Positions 18,559 to 29,537 are shown, counted from the stretch's first letter. The stretch: DNA of 64,000 nt from Mesorhizobium sp. B2-1-8 (GCF_006442545.2 NZ_CP083952.1:992001-1056000); one strand, 5' to 3'. The notes: a model not told the origin generated them from the sequence alone. Made by a program: numbers and translations.

Positions 18559-18939
18559 TCAAACCTGAACCAGCATCAGCTTGCTGTCGAAGACGCCAAG
18601 CACGCGGCCAAGCTCCTGGCCGCGTTTGAGGATGCGCCCGCCCGCGGCGATGACGGCGAAGGCGCCCTGTTTGCGCGCCAGTTTCGGATCCTTGACGATC
18701 TGGAACAGCGGCACTTCGCTGGCGCGGCGAAAGACGGAAAAGACAGCGCGGTCGGTGAGATGATCGATGGCGTAGTCGCGCCATTCGTTGGCGGCGACCA
18801 TGCGTCCGTAGAGCCTCAGGATCTGGTCCAGTTCACGCCGGTCGAAGCGGACCGGCTGGTCGAGGCGTCGCGCCTCGTGTAGCGGGATCAATATTGCGGA
18901 TGCGTCACCATCCCCCATCCCGCCGCCGTCATCAGTCAT
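18559..18939 (-). CDS. DUF2794 family protein
   Basis: Product of 126 residues from ATG 18939, preceded by GGATCGAGGC. The sequence FDRRELDQILRLYGRMVAANEWRDYAIDHL followed by AVFSVFRRASEVPLFQIVK and RQGAFAVIAAGGRILKRG is the conserved body of the alphaproteobacterial DUF2794 family. The function is unknown. An in-frame ATG at 19095 adds sequence without family resemblance and is not used. Confidence 0.85.
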   Translation of the reverse strand: MTDDGGGMGDGDASAILIPLHEARRLDQPVRFDRRELDQILRLYGRMVAANEWRDYAIDHLTDRAVFSVFRRASEVPLFQIVKDPKLARKQGAFAVIAAGGRILKRGQELGRVLGVFDSKLMLVQV

Positions 18940-19127
18940 GCCTCGATCCTTCAAAATGAATCTTTGCCAACCAAAATTGGCCTCTTCGCACCGCAATTGC
19001 AAGAGCCGGCGAAGCGAAGCCGGCGGCGGGCCGTTTCCGCCGCGTCCGGTCACGTTTGTGAAACGCTTGTTGGAATTGGTGATGCTTCGCCACATTTCTG
19101 CCTTTTTTTATCCGCGCTCCTGCCCCA

Positions 19128-19316
19128 ATGTCCGACGAATTTACCGGCGTTGCCTGAGACGGTTCGGTCCGGCACCGGCTCGTAAACCCCAAGCCCCCCG
19201 CCCACGGGTCTGCGTCGGATCGAACCAACCTCGGCCTTTTCCTCGGAAAAGCCAGGTGTGCGACGATCCCAAAACCTAAATGACCGACGTCAGAAGCAAG
19301 CTGACGTCGGTTTTTT
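19128..19316 (+). ncRNA. Candidate small RNA with intrinsic terminator
   Basis: Plus-strand structure without an annotated gene upstream on that strand. Three stems are visible: GGTTCGGTCCG (19161-19171) pairs with CGGATCGAACC (19216-19226); GGCCTTTTCC/GGAAAAGCC forms a tight hairpin at 19233-19253; and ACCGACGTCAG / CTGACGTCGGT (19283-19293, 19301-19311) followed by TTTTTTCG is a textbook terminator. No family was recognised. The 5' end is arbitrary and set at the ATG of a nine-codon frame (MSDEFTGVA). GC3 of the frame continuing beyond its stop is too low for coding here. Confidence 0.55.
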
Positions 19317-19521
19317 CGTTTTTGGACCCTTTTGCCCCGATTACAGCATGTCCCGGCGAACGGGATTCGCCCGACCTGCAGTAAGCTTCCAATTTTATGC
19401 ATGTCGTGTCCCGGAACCGAGGATACTTCAGGGCGGCATGCATCAAGGCGACCACTGGAACTCGGCGTAGAGCCCGAAGCCGCCAGCCCCGACATCCGCT
19501 ATTCAATTCCGTCGACCGTGC

Positions 19522-19562
19522 TTGCCATTTGCCGTTTCACTTAATAGGGTGTTAAGTGAAAC
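19522..19562 (+). promoter_or_regulatory. Promoter and perfect operator palindrome of XRE-cupin regulator
   Basis: GTTTCACTTAA (19534-19544) and TTAAGTGAAAC (19552-19562) are perfect 11-bp arms around a 7-bp spacer, ending 10 bp before the regulator's ATG. A -35-like TTGCCA (19522-19527) with 17-bp spacing to TAGGGT (19545-19550) would place the -10 inside the spacer, so a dimer bound here would block RNA polymerase. Autoregulation by the adjacent HTH protein is inferred from the position. Confidence 0.7.
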
Positions 19563-19572
19563 GGAGACGGCA

Positions 19573-20232
19573 ATGCCACGCGCATCGGACTCCACGGCAA
19601 AAGAATTGACTGGTGGGGCGGCCGCGCCAGATGGCGTCGGCGTCGGCCCTCGCATCAAGGCGTTGCGGACGGCGCGGCGCGTCTCGCTGCGCCAGCTCGC
19701 GGACATGACCGGTACGACGGCGAGCTTCATCAGCCAGCTCGAGCGCAATCTGTGCGGCGCCAACACAGGCACGCTGCTCAAGATCGCCGCCGCTCTCGAC
19801 CTCGGCATCAACGATCTGTTCGAGGACAATGCCCGCCCCCTGCACAAGGTGCTGAGGCGCGAGGAACGGCCGGTCCTGCCGGTCGGCGTGCAAGGCCGCA
19901 AGATGCTCCTGTCGCGGCGGCCGATCCACCAGTTCGAGGTCTATGCCGGTCATTTCGAAGTGGGCGGCTCGACCGGCGACGAGGCCTACGTCCACAGCGG
20001 CGAGCATGAAATGTTCATGGTGCTCAAGGGCACCGTCGAACTGACACTCGCCGACGAGCGCCATGTAATGCGCGAAGGCGACAGCGTCGAATACGCGACC
20101 TCGGTGCCGCACCGCACGGTCAATGTCGGCGACACGCCGGCGGAGGTGCTGTGGATCATCGCCCCGCCAACCGCCGGCGCGTTCGAACTCGATCAATACA
20201 GGCCCGGAAACCGCTCGCATCCGGGTGCATGA
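19573..20232 (+). CDS. XRE-family transcriptional regulator with C-terminal cupin (PuuR-like)
   Basis: Product of 219 residues. The N-terminal HTH_XRE occupies about 28-85 (IKALRTARRVSLRQLADMTG, TTASFISQLERNLCGANTGT), and a cupin_2 sensor domain about 130-205 (HSGEHEMFMVLKGTVEL, EGDSVEYATSVPHRTVNVGD). This is the PuuR architecture, in which the cupin senses a small metabolite and the HTH represses polyamine-catabolic genes. ATG 19573 is preceded by GGAGACGG and by a perfect palindromic operator. It is followed within 36 bp by a polyamine-type ABC transporter and an oxidase, which it probably controls. Confidence 0.9.
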   Translation: MPRASDSTAKELTGGAAAPDGVGVGPRIKALRTARRVSLRQLADMTGTTASFISQLERNLCGANTGTLLKIAAALDLGINDLFEDNARPLHKVLRREERPVLPVGVQGRKMLLSRRPIHQFEVYAGHFEVGGSTGDEAYVHSGEHEMFMVLKGTVELTLADERHVMREGDSVEYATSVPHRTVNVGDTPAEVLWIIAPPTAGAFELDQYRPGNRSHPGA

Positions 20233-20267
20233 AAACAAATGCGAGTGCTGCAATGGGAGAGTTGATC

Positions 20268-21338
20268 ATGAGACTGAGATTTGGACATGCGGCGTGCGTC
20301 GCCGTGCTTCTGGCGGCCACCGCCGCGCTCGCGCAATCCAAGCCGGTGGCGGGAGAGGTGGCTGAAGGCTCGCTGAAGGGCAAGACGCTGACCTTCGTGT
20401 CCTATGGCGGAATCTACCAGGACGGCCAGGCGGCCGCGCTCAAGGAGTTCGTCGACAAATCCGGCGTCAAGCTGCTCAATGACGGCCCGACGGAGATCGC
20501 CAAACTGCAGGCGCAGGTCGAGTCCGGCAATGTCACCTGGGACGTCGTCGATACCGACGATCTGCCGCCCTATGTCTATTGCGGCAAGCTGTTCCAGAAG
20601 CTCGATCTGACCAAGCTCGACGTCTCGAAAATCCCGGAAGGTCAAGTCGGCGAATGCTCGGTGCCGGCGATGAACTACGGTGTCGTGCTGATGTACAACA
20701 AGGAGAAGTACGGGGATAATCCGCCAAAGAGCTGGGCCGACTTCTTCGATACCCAAAAATTCCCAGGCGTGCGCGGGATCGACGGCTCCGGCAGCCCGAC
20801 CGGCGGCCTGCTGGAACAGGCTTTCAAGGTTGCCGGCGGCGACCCGAAGACGATGACGGTGGCCGATATCGACAAGGCCATCGATGTGGTCCGCAAGCTC
20901 GGCCCCGACACGATCTTCTGGAAGACCGGCGCCGAATCGCAGCAACTCGCCGAATCCGGCGAGGCCGACATGCTGATGATGTGGACGGGCCGCGCGATGA
21001 CGGCGGTCAAGAACGGCGCCAAATACGCGCCCGCCTGGCAGGACTGGCTGGTGGTGATGGACCAGATGACGATTCCCGTCGGCGTCAAGGATACGGATGC
21101 ATCCTACGCGCTGCTCAATGCCTATCTCGGCAAGCATGCCCAGGAGATATTGGCGGAGAAGACCTCCTACACGCCGATCAACAACGACGCGCAGCCCAAG
21201 GTCGACGCTTCCGTCGCCGCCTACCTGACCAATACGCCCGAACGCCAGAAGCAGGGCTACAAACAAAACTTCAAGTTCTGGGTCCCGAACTTCGCGGTGG
21301 CGCAGGAGAAGTGGTCGGCGCTGATGGCCGGCAACTGA
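20268..21338 (+). CDS. ABC transporter substrate-binding protein, spermidine/putrescine type
   Basis: The 356-residue periplasmic protein begins at ATG 20268 (GGGAGAG upstream; MRLRFGHAACVAVLLAATA then AALAQ cleavage). Earlier in-frame codons overlap the regulator gene. The mature part has PotD/PotF-type features: GKTLTFVSYGGIYQDGQ, WDVVDTDDLPPYVYCGKLF, VPAMNYGVVLMYNKEKYG, KSWADFFDTQKFPG and EKTSYTPINNDAQPK. It binds a polyamine-like ligand and delivers it to the two permeases encoded next. The exact ligand cannot be read. First gene of the transport operon. Confidence 0.93.
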   Translation: MRLRFGHAACVAVLLAATAALAQSKPVAGEVAEGSLKGKTLTFVSYGGIYQDGQAAALKEFVDKSGVKLLNDGPTEIAKLQAQVESGNVTWDVVDTDDLPPYVYCGKLFQKLDLTKLDVSKIPEGQVGECSVPAMNYGVVLMYNKEKYGDNPPKSWADFFDTQKFPGVRGIDGSGSPTGGLLEQAFKVAGGDPKTMTVADIDKAIDVVRKLGPDTIFWKTGAESQQLAESGEADMLMMWTGRAMTAVKNGAKYAPAWQDWLVVMDQMTIPVGVKDTDASYALLNAYLGKHAQEILAEKTSYTPINNDAQPKVDASVAAYLTNTPERQKQGYKQNFKFWVPNFAVAQEKWSALMAGN

Positions 21339-21359
21339 CTGGCTGACGGGACACAGACC

Positions 21360-22223
21360 GTGAGCGCGTCCGATCCAACCATTCCCGCTGTCGAAAGGCG
21401 CTGGGCATGGCGGCCGTACGCGCTCGCGCTGCCGGCGCTGCTCCTGCTCCTGGCGGTGATCGGCTATCCGCTGCTCACCATCGTCCTGCGCAGCCTGTCG
21501 GAGCCGGACTGGGGCCTGCAGAACTATATCTGGTTCTTCAGCGCGCCCATCAACCTCACCGTGCTCCAGCGGACCTACGTCATCTCGGCGTGGGTCACGC
21601 TGGTGTGCGTGATCTCAGCCTACCCTTACGCCTATCTGATGACCGCGGTCGGGCCGCGTGTGCGGCTGGTGCTGATGCTATGTGTGCTGATCCCGTTTTG
21701 GGTGAGCGGCGTGGTGCGCACCTTGTCCTGGGTGATCCTGCTGCAGGATTCAGGGGTCATCAACTCGATCCTGCGATCGCTCGGGCTCGGTGGCGTCAGG
21801 CTGATCCGTACCCAGACGGGCGTGGTCATCGGCATGGCGCAGGTTCTTTTGCCCTTCATGATCCTGCCGCTCTATTCGGTCATGAAAGGCATCGATCTCA
21901 GACTGATGCGTGCGGCGCAAAGTCTTGGCGCGCGACCATCCCGCGCCTTCTTCACCATCTACCTGCCGCTGTCGCTGCCGGGCGTCTATGCCGGGGCGAT
22001 CATCGTCTTCATCCTGGCGCTCGGCTTCTACATCACACCGGCTTTGCTCGGCGGACCGCGCTCGACCATGCTGTCCACCCTGGTGCAGACACAGGTGCTC
22101 AGCCTGCTGCAATGGGGCAGGGGCGGCGCGATGGGTGTGGTGCTGCTGGTCACGACCTTCGTGCTCTTGGCGCTCGCCGCGCCGGTGATGCGATCCAGGT
22201 ACCGGGACGCGGGGCGGCAGTGA
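21360..22223 (+). CDS. ABC transporter permease, PotB/PotH type
   Basis: The 287-residue membrane protein starts at GTG 21360, 21 bp after the binding-protein gene. It has six hydrophobic segments and the EAA-type cytoplasmic loop (RAAQSLGARPSRAFFTIYLPLSLPG) that docks to the ATPase. The N-terminal run YALALPALLLLLAVIGYPLLTI and position two in the operon match PotB/PotH. Its stop overlaps the next start (TGATG at 22221-22225), suggesting coupled synthesis of the heterodimeric permease. Confidence 0.93.
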   Translation: MSASDPTIPAVERRWAWRPYALALPALLLLLAVIGYPLLTIVLRSLSEPDWGLQNYIWFFSAPINLTVLQRTYVISAWVTLVCVISAYPYAYLMTAVGPRVRLVLMLCVLIPFWVSGVVRTLSWVILLQDSGVINSILRSLGLGGVRLIRTQTGVVIGMAQVLLPFMILPLYSVMKGIDLRLMRAAQSLGARPSRAFFTIYLPLSLPGVYAGAIIVFILALGFYITPALLGGPRSTMLSTLVQTQVLSLLQWGRGGAMGVVLLVTTFVLLALAAPVMRSRYRDAGRQ

Positions 22224-23020
22224 TGGAGATGAAGCCTCTCACCCGCGTCATCCTGGGCCTGGTCTGCCTGCTGGTGGCCATATGGCTGGTGGCGCCGACG
22301 CTGGTCGTGGTGCCGATGTCGTTCAACGAGAACAAGTCGCTGGCGTTTCCGCCGCAGGGCTTCTCCTGGCAGTGGTACCAGAATTTCGTCACCAACCCGG
22401 ATTGGTCGAACAGCTTCCTCAATTCGCTGAAGGTCGCCTCGATCGTCGCGGTGCTGGCGACGGTGCTCGGCACGCTCGCCGCCTTCGGCCTCGACCGCAT
22501 GAAAGCGCGGCCGGCAAACCTGCTGCGCATGCTGATGCTGACGCCGATGGTGGTGCCGGGCGTGGTGCTGGCGATCGGCATCTACGCGGTCTATCTCGAT
22601 ACGCGGCTTGTCGGCACGCTGCTCGGCTTCGTGCTCGCCCACACGATCCTTGCGCTGCCCTTCGTGCTGATTGCCGTCTCGGCCAATCTCGAAGTGTTCG
22701 ACAGGCGCCTCGAGACAGCCGCGGCGAGCCTGGGCGCGAGCGCGCTCACCACGTTCCGTACGGTGACGCTGCCGCTGATAGCGCCCGGCGTGCTGTCGGG
22801 CCTGTTGTTCGCCTTCGCCACCTCCTTCGACGAGATTGTCGTGTCGCTGTTCATCACCAATCCCTACCTCAAGACATTGCCGGTGCAGATCTATGCTTCC
22901 ATCACGCGCGACGCCGACCCGACGGTAGCGGCCGTCGGTACGATCCTGTTGCTTACCACCACGATGCTGATTGGCGGCGGCATGCTTCTTCTTGGCCGCG
23001 AGCGGAAAGGACGCCAATGA
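22223..23020 (+). CDS. ABC transporter permease, PotC/PotI type
   Basis: Product of 265 residues starting MEMKPLTRVILGLV at ATG 22223. The family marker PMSFNENKSLAFPPQGFSWQWY appears at the periplasmic side after the first membrane helix, and the EAA loop is TAAASLGASALTTFRTVTLPLIAPG. Position and motifs identify the second permease of a PotABCD-like importer. The last codons overlap the ATPase start by ATGA (23017-23020). Confidence 0.93.
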   Translation: MEMKPLTRVILGLVCLLVAIWLVAPTLVVVPMSFNENKSLAFPPQGFSWQWYQNFVTNPDWSNSFLNSLKVASIVAVLATVLGTLAAFGLDRMKARPANLLRMLMLTPMVVPGVVLAIGIYAVYLDTRLVGTLLGFVLAHTILALPFVLIAVSANLEVFDRRLETAAASLGASALTTFRTVTLPLIAPGVLSGLLFAFATSFDEIVVSLFITNPYLKTLPVQIYASITRDADPTVAAVGTILLLTTTMLIGGGMLLLGRERKGRQ

Positions 23021-24129
23021 ATCGGGGACAAGAGAGCAGGGGCGCGGCGATCGACCTCGACTCGATCAGCAAGGCCTATGGCAACTTCAAGGCGCTGGAC
23101 GGCGTGTCGCTGCACATCAAGGCCGGCGAGTTCATGACGCTGCTCGGGCCGAGCGGCTCCGGCAAGACGACGACGCTCAACGTCGTCGCCGGCTTCACCG
23201 AGGCCAGTTCGGGCGCGCTGGAAGTGGGCGGCAAGAGCGTCGTCGGCGTGCCGGCGCACAAGCGCAACATCGGCGTGGTGTTCCAGCATTACGCGCTGTT
23301 TCCGCACATGACGGTGAGCCGCAACGTCGCCTATCCGCTCGCCCTGCGCGGTGTGGCCGGCACCGAGCGCGAACGCCGCGTCCGCCAGGCGCTCGACATG
23401 GTCAAGATGGCGGATTTCGGCCACCGCTTTCCCAGCGAGCTTTCGGGCGGCCAGCAGCAGCGCGTGGCGCTGGCGCGCGCCATCGTCTTCGATCCGCCTC
23501 TGCTGTTGATGGACGAGCCGCTCGGCGCGCTCGACAAGAAGCTGCGCGAATGGCTGCAGCTCGAAATCAAGCGCATCCACCGCGAACTCGGCACCACCTT
23601 CGTCTATGTGACGCACGACCAGGAAGAGGCGCTGGTGCTGTCGGACCGCATCGCCGTGTTCAACCGGGGCCGCATCGAACAGATCGGCACCGGGCGCGAG
23701 CTGTATGACGAGCCGGCGACGCTGTTCGTCGGCAAGTTCATCGGCGATTCCACCGTGCTGCGCGGGGCCGCCGCCACCTCCGGCGGAGAGACGGCGATCG
23801 ACATAGCGGGCCAGAAGGTAGCGACAGCCAAGCGTCTCGCCAATGGCGGCAGGCCGGTCATGCTGCTGCGGCCCGAAAAGCTGGTACTCGCCCGCCGTGG
23901 TGCCGACGGCGATGGCCGCAACCGGCTCACCGGGCGTATCGGCGAAGCCATTTACCTCGGCTCCGGCTCCAAATACGAGGTCGATCTGGCCGACGGCTCG
24001 AAAGCCATCGTGCGCTCGACGCTGGAAGCAGACAATTTTGCCATCGGAGACGAGGTCGAGGTGCTGTTCGCCGGCGCCGACGTCAAGCTGCTCGCCGACG
24101 ACGACAAGGCCGATCTGACGCTTACCTGA
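23017..24129 (+). CDS. ABC transporter ATP-binding protein, PotA/PotG type
   Basis: The 370-residue ATPase has Walker A GPSGSGKTT (44-52), Q-loop VVFQHYALFPHMTV, signature LSGGQQQR, Walker B LLLMDEPLGALD and the switch His in YVTHDQEEAL. The C-terminal TOBE-like region is at about 290-360 (VMLLRPEKLVL, GEAIYLGSGSKYEVDL). It powers the uptake of the polyamine-like substrate with the two preceding permeases. An ATGA overlap couples it to the permease. The next gene, an oxidase, follows after a 72-bp gap that contains a palindromic element. Confidence 0.94.
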   Translation: MNRGQESRGAAIDLDSISKAYGNFKALDGVSLHIKAGEFMTLLGPSGSGKTTTLNVVAGFTEASSGALEVGGKSVVGVPAHKRNIGVVFQHYALFPHMTVSRNVAYPLALRGVAGTERERRVRQALDMVKMADFGHRFPSELSGGQQQRVALARAIVFDPPLLLMDEPLGALDKKLREWLQLEIKRIHRELGTTFVYVTHDQEEALVLSDRIAVFNRGRIEQIGTGRELYDEPATLFVGKFIGDSTVLRGAAATSGGETAIDIAGQKVATAKRLANGGRPVMLLRPEKLVLARRGADGDGRNRLTGRIGEAIYLGSGSKYEVDLADGSKAIVRSTLEADNFAIGDEVEVLFAGADVKLLADDDKADLTLT

Positions 24130-24145
24130 AACCCTTTGTTTTAAC

Positions 24146-24182
24146 GCAACTCCGGACGGAAAACCGCCTTTCCCGGAATTGC
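24146..24182. repeat. Palindromic element, GCAATTCCGG family (copy 1)
   Basis: GCAACTCCGG at the left and CCCGGAATTGC at the right flank a centre GACGGAAAACCGCCTTT. It matches the copy at 35636-35679 (same termini, same ACGGAAAACCGC core) and is shorter. It sits between the ATPase and the oxidase genes. Confidence 0.65.
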
Positions 24183-24201
24183 CTTTCGAAAGCAGTCCGC
24201 A

Positions 24202-25587
24202 ATGCAAGCCAAGCACAATGGCGACGTGTCGTTCTGGTATGCCGATATCGGCGGCACCCCCGCTTATCGGCCGCCCTTGCTCGGCGACATCGAGGCCGAT
24301 GTCTGCATCGTCGGCGCCGGCTACACCGGCCTGTGGACCGCCTATTATTTGAAGAAGGCGCAGCCTGCGCTGCGCATCGTCATCGTCGAGAAGGAGTTCG
24401 CCGGCTTCGGCGCCTCCGGCCGCAATGGCGGCTGGCTGTCGGGCGGTTTCAGCTGGTCGCGCGAGAAATACGCAAAAACCTCGTCGCGCGGCGCCGTGAT
24501 CGACATGCAGCGCGCCATGTTCGGTACGGTCGACGAGGTGATCGCGGTGACGGAGGCCGAGGGCATCGATGCCGATATCCGCCGCGTCGACAACATCACC
24601 GTCGCCACCAATGCCGCGCAGTTGCAGCGCGCCAGGGCCGAATACGAGGAGCTGCTGGGCTGGGAGATGCCGCCGGAGCGGCTGGCCTTCCTCGACGCGC
24701 GGGAGGCGCGCCAGCGCATCGCCATCGACAAGGTGCTGGGCGCCTTTGTCGTGCGCAACGTCGCGCGTGTACAGCCGGCCAAGCTGGTCCAGGGCCTGGC
24801 GGCCGCGGTCGCGCGGCTCGGCGTGCCGATCTACGAGCAGACGCAGGTGCTGGCGATCGAGAAGGGCAAGGTCACCACCACCAGAGGTATCGTGCGGGCG
24901 CAAAAGATCGTCCGCGCCACCGAAGGGTTCACGGCGGGCATTCCCGGCTACGAGCGTCTCTGGCTGCCGCTGAACAGCGCCATCGTGGTGACCGAGAAGC
25001 TGCCGCAAAAGCTCTGGGACGCGATCGGCTGGAACGGTTACGAGGTGCTGGGCGATGCCGCCCACACCTATTGCTATGCACAGCGCACGCGCGAAGGCCG
25101 CATCGCCATGGGCGGGCGCGGCGTGCCCTACCGCTTCGGCTCGCGCACCGATGTGCGCGGCCAGACCCAGCAGGCGACCATCGATCAGTTGCACGAGGTG
25201 CTGACCAGGCTGTTGCCGCAGACCAAAGGCGTGCGCCTCGACCATGCCTGGTGCGGCACGCTCGGTGTGCCGCGCGACTGGTGCACAACATCAGGTTTCG
25301 ACCGTGAGAGTGGCATCGGCTGGGCTGGCGGCTATGTCGGGCTGGGCGTTTCGAGCTCCAACCTGTCGGGCCGCACCTTGCGCGACCTCGTGCTCGGCCA
25401 CGATACCGAACTGACCCGGCTGCCCTGGGTCAACCGCACGGTCAAGAAATGGGAGCCTGAACCGCTGCGTTGGCTCGGCGTCCACACCATGTACCAGCTC
25501 TATCGCATCGCCGACCGGCGTGAAGCAAACGGCTTGGGCCGGACCTCACGTCTTGCCGCCTTTGCCGATCGCCTGACCGGACACTGA
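24202..25587 (+). CDS. FAD-dependent oxidoreductase, DAO family (gamma-glutamylputrescine oxidase-like)
   Basis: The 461-residue protein starts with a tail typical of PuuB-like enzymes (SFWYADIGGTP) and has the FAD-binding GAGYTG at 38-43 after ADVCIV, then VEKEFAGFGASGRNGGWLSGG. The C-terminal GYVGLGVSSSNLSGRTLRDLVLG completes the flavin site. Such enzymes oxidise the primary amine of gamma-glutamylputrescine or related polyamine adducts. With the PuuR-like regulator and PotABCD-like transporter it makes a coherent uptake-and-oxidation unit; no gamma-glutamyl ligase gene is visible here, so the true substrate remains uncertain. Confidence 0.9.
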   Translation: MQAKHNGDVSFWYADIGGTPAYRPPLLGDIEADVCIVGAGYTGLWTAYYLKKAQPALRIVIVEKEFAGFGASGRNGGWLSGGFSWSREKYAKTSSRGAVIDMQRAMFGTVDEVIAVTEAEGIDADIRRVDNITVATNAAQLQRARAEYEELLGWEMPPERLAFLDAREARQRIAIDKVLGAFVVRNVARVQPAKLVQGLAAAVARLGVPIYEQTQVLAIEKGKVTTTRGIVRAQKIVRATEGFTAGIPGYERLWLPLNSAIVVTEKLPQKLWDAIGWNGYEVLGDAAHTYCYAQRTREGRIAMGGRGVPYRFGSRTDVRGQTQQATIDQLHEVLTRLLPQTKGVRLDHAWCGTLGVPRDWCTTSGFDRESGIGWAGGYVGLGVSSSNLSGRTLRDLVLGHDTELTRLPWVNRTVKKWEPEPLRWLGVHTMYQLYRIADRREANGLGRTSRLAAFADRLTGH

Positions 25588-25645
25588 AAGCATTCGAGGG
25601 AGATGTGTAACGGTTTCCGTCTGGATCGCGCCGAACCGCGTGACG

Positions 25646-26455
25646 TTACAGCTGGCGCTCCAGGGAGGTCTCGGATCCGGGCCTGTGGATGAAAGCCGCG
25701 CCCAGGATCGGGCCCGGGAGGCCATCCTTGCCGACCGACTGCAAAAGCACGGCGCAGCCGGCCTTCTTGGTGATCTCGCTCAGCGGCAATTCGTAGCGCT
25801 GCGCCTTGCCGTGCCACATGCCGGCGGTCTGGATCCCGGTGACCGCGTTCCAATAGGTCATCTTGCGGCCGGAATTCTCGCCCTGGCCGATCTTGACCGT
25901 CTGCGGCGCGTCGAAATAGACGATGACGACATGGGCGTCGTTCGGGCCGGTGCCGGCATCGCCGGTGTCGATGATCACGCGGTCGCCGGTGCGGCTGATC
26001 TTGATGGGCACACGCATGCCTTCGCCGGCACGGGCCATGCGGGCAAGCGCGCCGTCGACCTCGCCGCGATTGGCGCCGTTGACATGCATCCGGCCGTTCA
26101 GGACGGCTTGCGGCGTATAGACGGAACGGCTGCTGAAATAGCGCATATAGTCATATTGCCGCTCGGTGTTTTCCTTGCGGCTCAGCGTGTCCTTCCAGCC
26201 GAGATAGTCCCAGTAATCGACGTGATAGGCGAGCGCGACAAGGTCTTGCCTGGTGGCGAGTTCGGCGAAGAACGCGTCCGCCGGCGGGCAGGAACTGCAG
26301 CCTTGGCTGGTGAACAGTTCGACCACGCCGAGCGGCCGGTCGGGCTTTTCGGCCTGGGCCCTTTCGGGCTCGCTGGCATGGCCAGCACCGGGAAAAGCCG
26401 AGAAGGCCAGCGTGAAGGCTGCCAGCCACAATGATCGTCGCGAGGCCATGACCAT
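25646..26455 (-). CDS. DUF1223 exported thioredoxin-fold protein
   Basis: The 269-residue product has a signal peptide (residues 1-27, ending GAGHA). The mature protein opens with VVELFTSQGCSSCPPADAFF, a CxxC thioredoxin-like active site, followed by ALAYHVDYWDYLGWKDT and RQYDYMRYF, and YTPQAVLNG. This is the DUF1223 family, thought to be periplasmic redox or binding proteins of unknown function. The CSSC is intact. ATG 26455 is chosen over 26449 because GGGA lies at good spacing before it. Confidence 0.9.
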   Translation of the reverse strand: MVMASRRSLWLAAFTLAFSAFPGAGHASEPERAQAEKPDRPLGVVELFTSQGCSSCPPADAFFAELATRQDLVALAYHVDYWDYLGWKDTLSRKENTERQYDYMRYFSSRSVYTPQAVLNGRMHVNGANRGEVDGALARMARAGEGMRVPIKISRTGDRVIIDTGDAGTGPNDAHVVIVYFDAPQTVKIGQGENSGRKMTYWNAVTGIQTAGMWHGKAQRYELPLSEITKKAGCAVLLQSVGKDGLPGPILGAAFIHRPGSETSLERQL

Positions 26456-26635
26456 TCCAATTCCCGCCGGTGGTGCCGGCTTTGTTCTGCTTTGCCCAAA
26501 TATGTGGCAGAACGGGAAGTCAACGGGAAGTCACGTTGCGGTGAAATTTTACCGCGGCAATCGTGAGGTAAGGCCGCAATAGGAGAAGCCACTGCATTTC
26601 AAGGCGTGGTTCGATTCGGCGGCGGCATCATCCCC

Positions 26636-26752
26636 ATGAGGCAGGTTCTCCTGACCCCTGTCGATCTCTATTGCGAGCGAATCGGCCTGGACTTTGGTCC
26701 GAACCGGTCAATGCTTCGACAAACCTTGCCTTCATCGCAGCGGAACTGTGGT
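26636..26752 (+). pseudogene. Remnant of a ceramidase-family gene (N-terminus only)
   Basis: From ATG 26636 the frame reads MRQVLLTPVDLYCERIG, the typical start of bacterial ceramidase-like membrane proteins. At the next codons one base appears lost: restoring a C after GGC gives PGLWSEPVNASTNLAFIAAE in the next frame, the continuation expected for the family. The sequence then stops at the GTAGGGGA tandem repeat at 26751. So this is a frameshifted and truncated fragment of about 38 codons. The homology is my reading from family memory, not an alignment. Confidence 0.6.
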
Positions 26753-26840
26753 AGGGGAGTAGGGGAGTAGGGGAGTAGGGGAGTAGGTTACCCGTTCCCG
26801 GCCTAGTTTCCTTTTTCCTACTCCTTACTCCCCTATTCCC
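26751..26840. repeat. Gene-end inverted repeat with (GTAGGGGA) tandem units
   Basis: The left arm is about four and a half tandem copies of the 8-bp unit GTAGGGGA (26751-26787). The right arm (26815-26840) is its near complement, CCTACTCCTTACTCCCC then TATTCCC. Together they can form a long hairpin directly downstream of the acnA stop on the minus strand, a plausible terminator. Confidence 0.7.
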
Positions 26841-26846
26841 TTGTTG

Positions 26847-29537
<2,691 letters not shown>

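Larger units (their letters stand above)
18940..19572. other. Long intergenic region between DUF2794 and the XRE-cupin gene
   Basis: These 633 bp hold no convincing protein gene. They contain the DUF2794 promoter, a terminator-ended structured segment treated below as an sRNA candidate (about 19128-19316), and the operator palindrome of the cupin regulator at 19534-19562. Around 19398-19443 there is a GCATGTCGTGTC ... GGCGGCATGCATC segment resembling a degenerate copy of the ATGCATGTC-type rhizobial intergenic palindromes. Confidence 0.6.
26456..26846. other. Intergenic region between DUF1223 gene and acnA
   Basis: 391 bp. The left 180 bp contain the DUF1223 promoter region and no gene. The centre holds a decayed ceramidase N-terminus (26636-26752), and the right part the tandem-repeat hairpin (26751-26840) that ends 7 bp before the acnA stop. 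Confidence 0.6.

Noticed and set aside
19128..19283. 6S RNA or an interrupted protein (TGA within MSDEFTGVA...DGSVRHRL)
   Set aside because: Central 6S features could not be matched and its usual neighbours (zapA, ygfA) are missing; codon bias argues against a selenoprotein-like frame.
18932..19495. Minus-strand frame of 187 codons over the sRNA region
   Set aside because: Mixed composition, no family; overlaps the start of DUF2794 and the terminator structure.
22891..25245. Open frame of 784 codons on the minus strand opposite the polyamine operon
   Set aside because: Same artefact; crosses several real genes and has no motif or ribosome site.
26751..26787. CRISPR-like array
   Set aside because: Units are 8 bp with no spacers; a microsatellite-type repeat.
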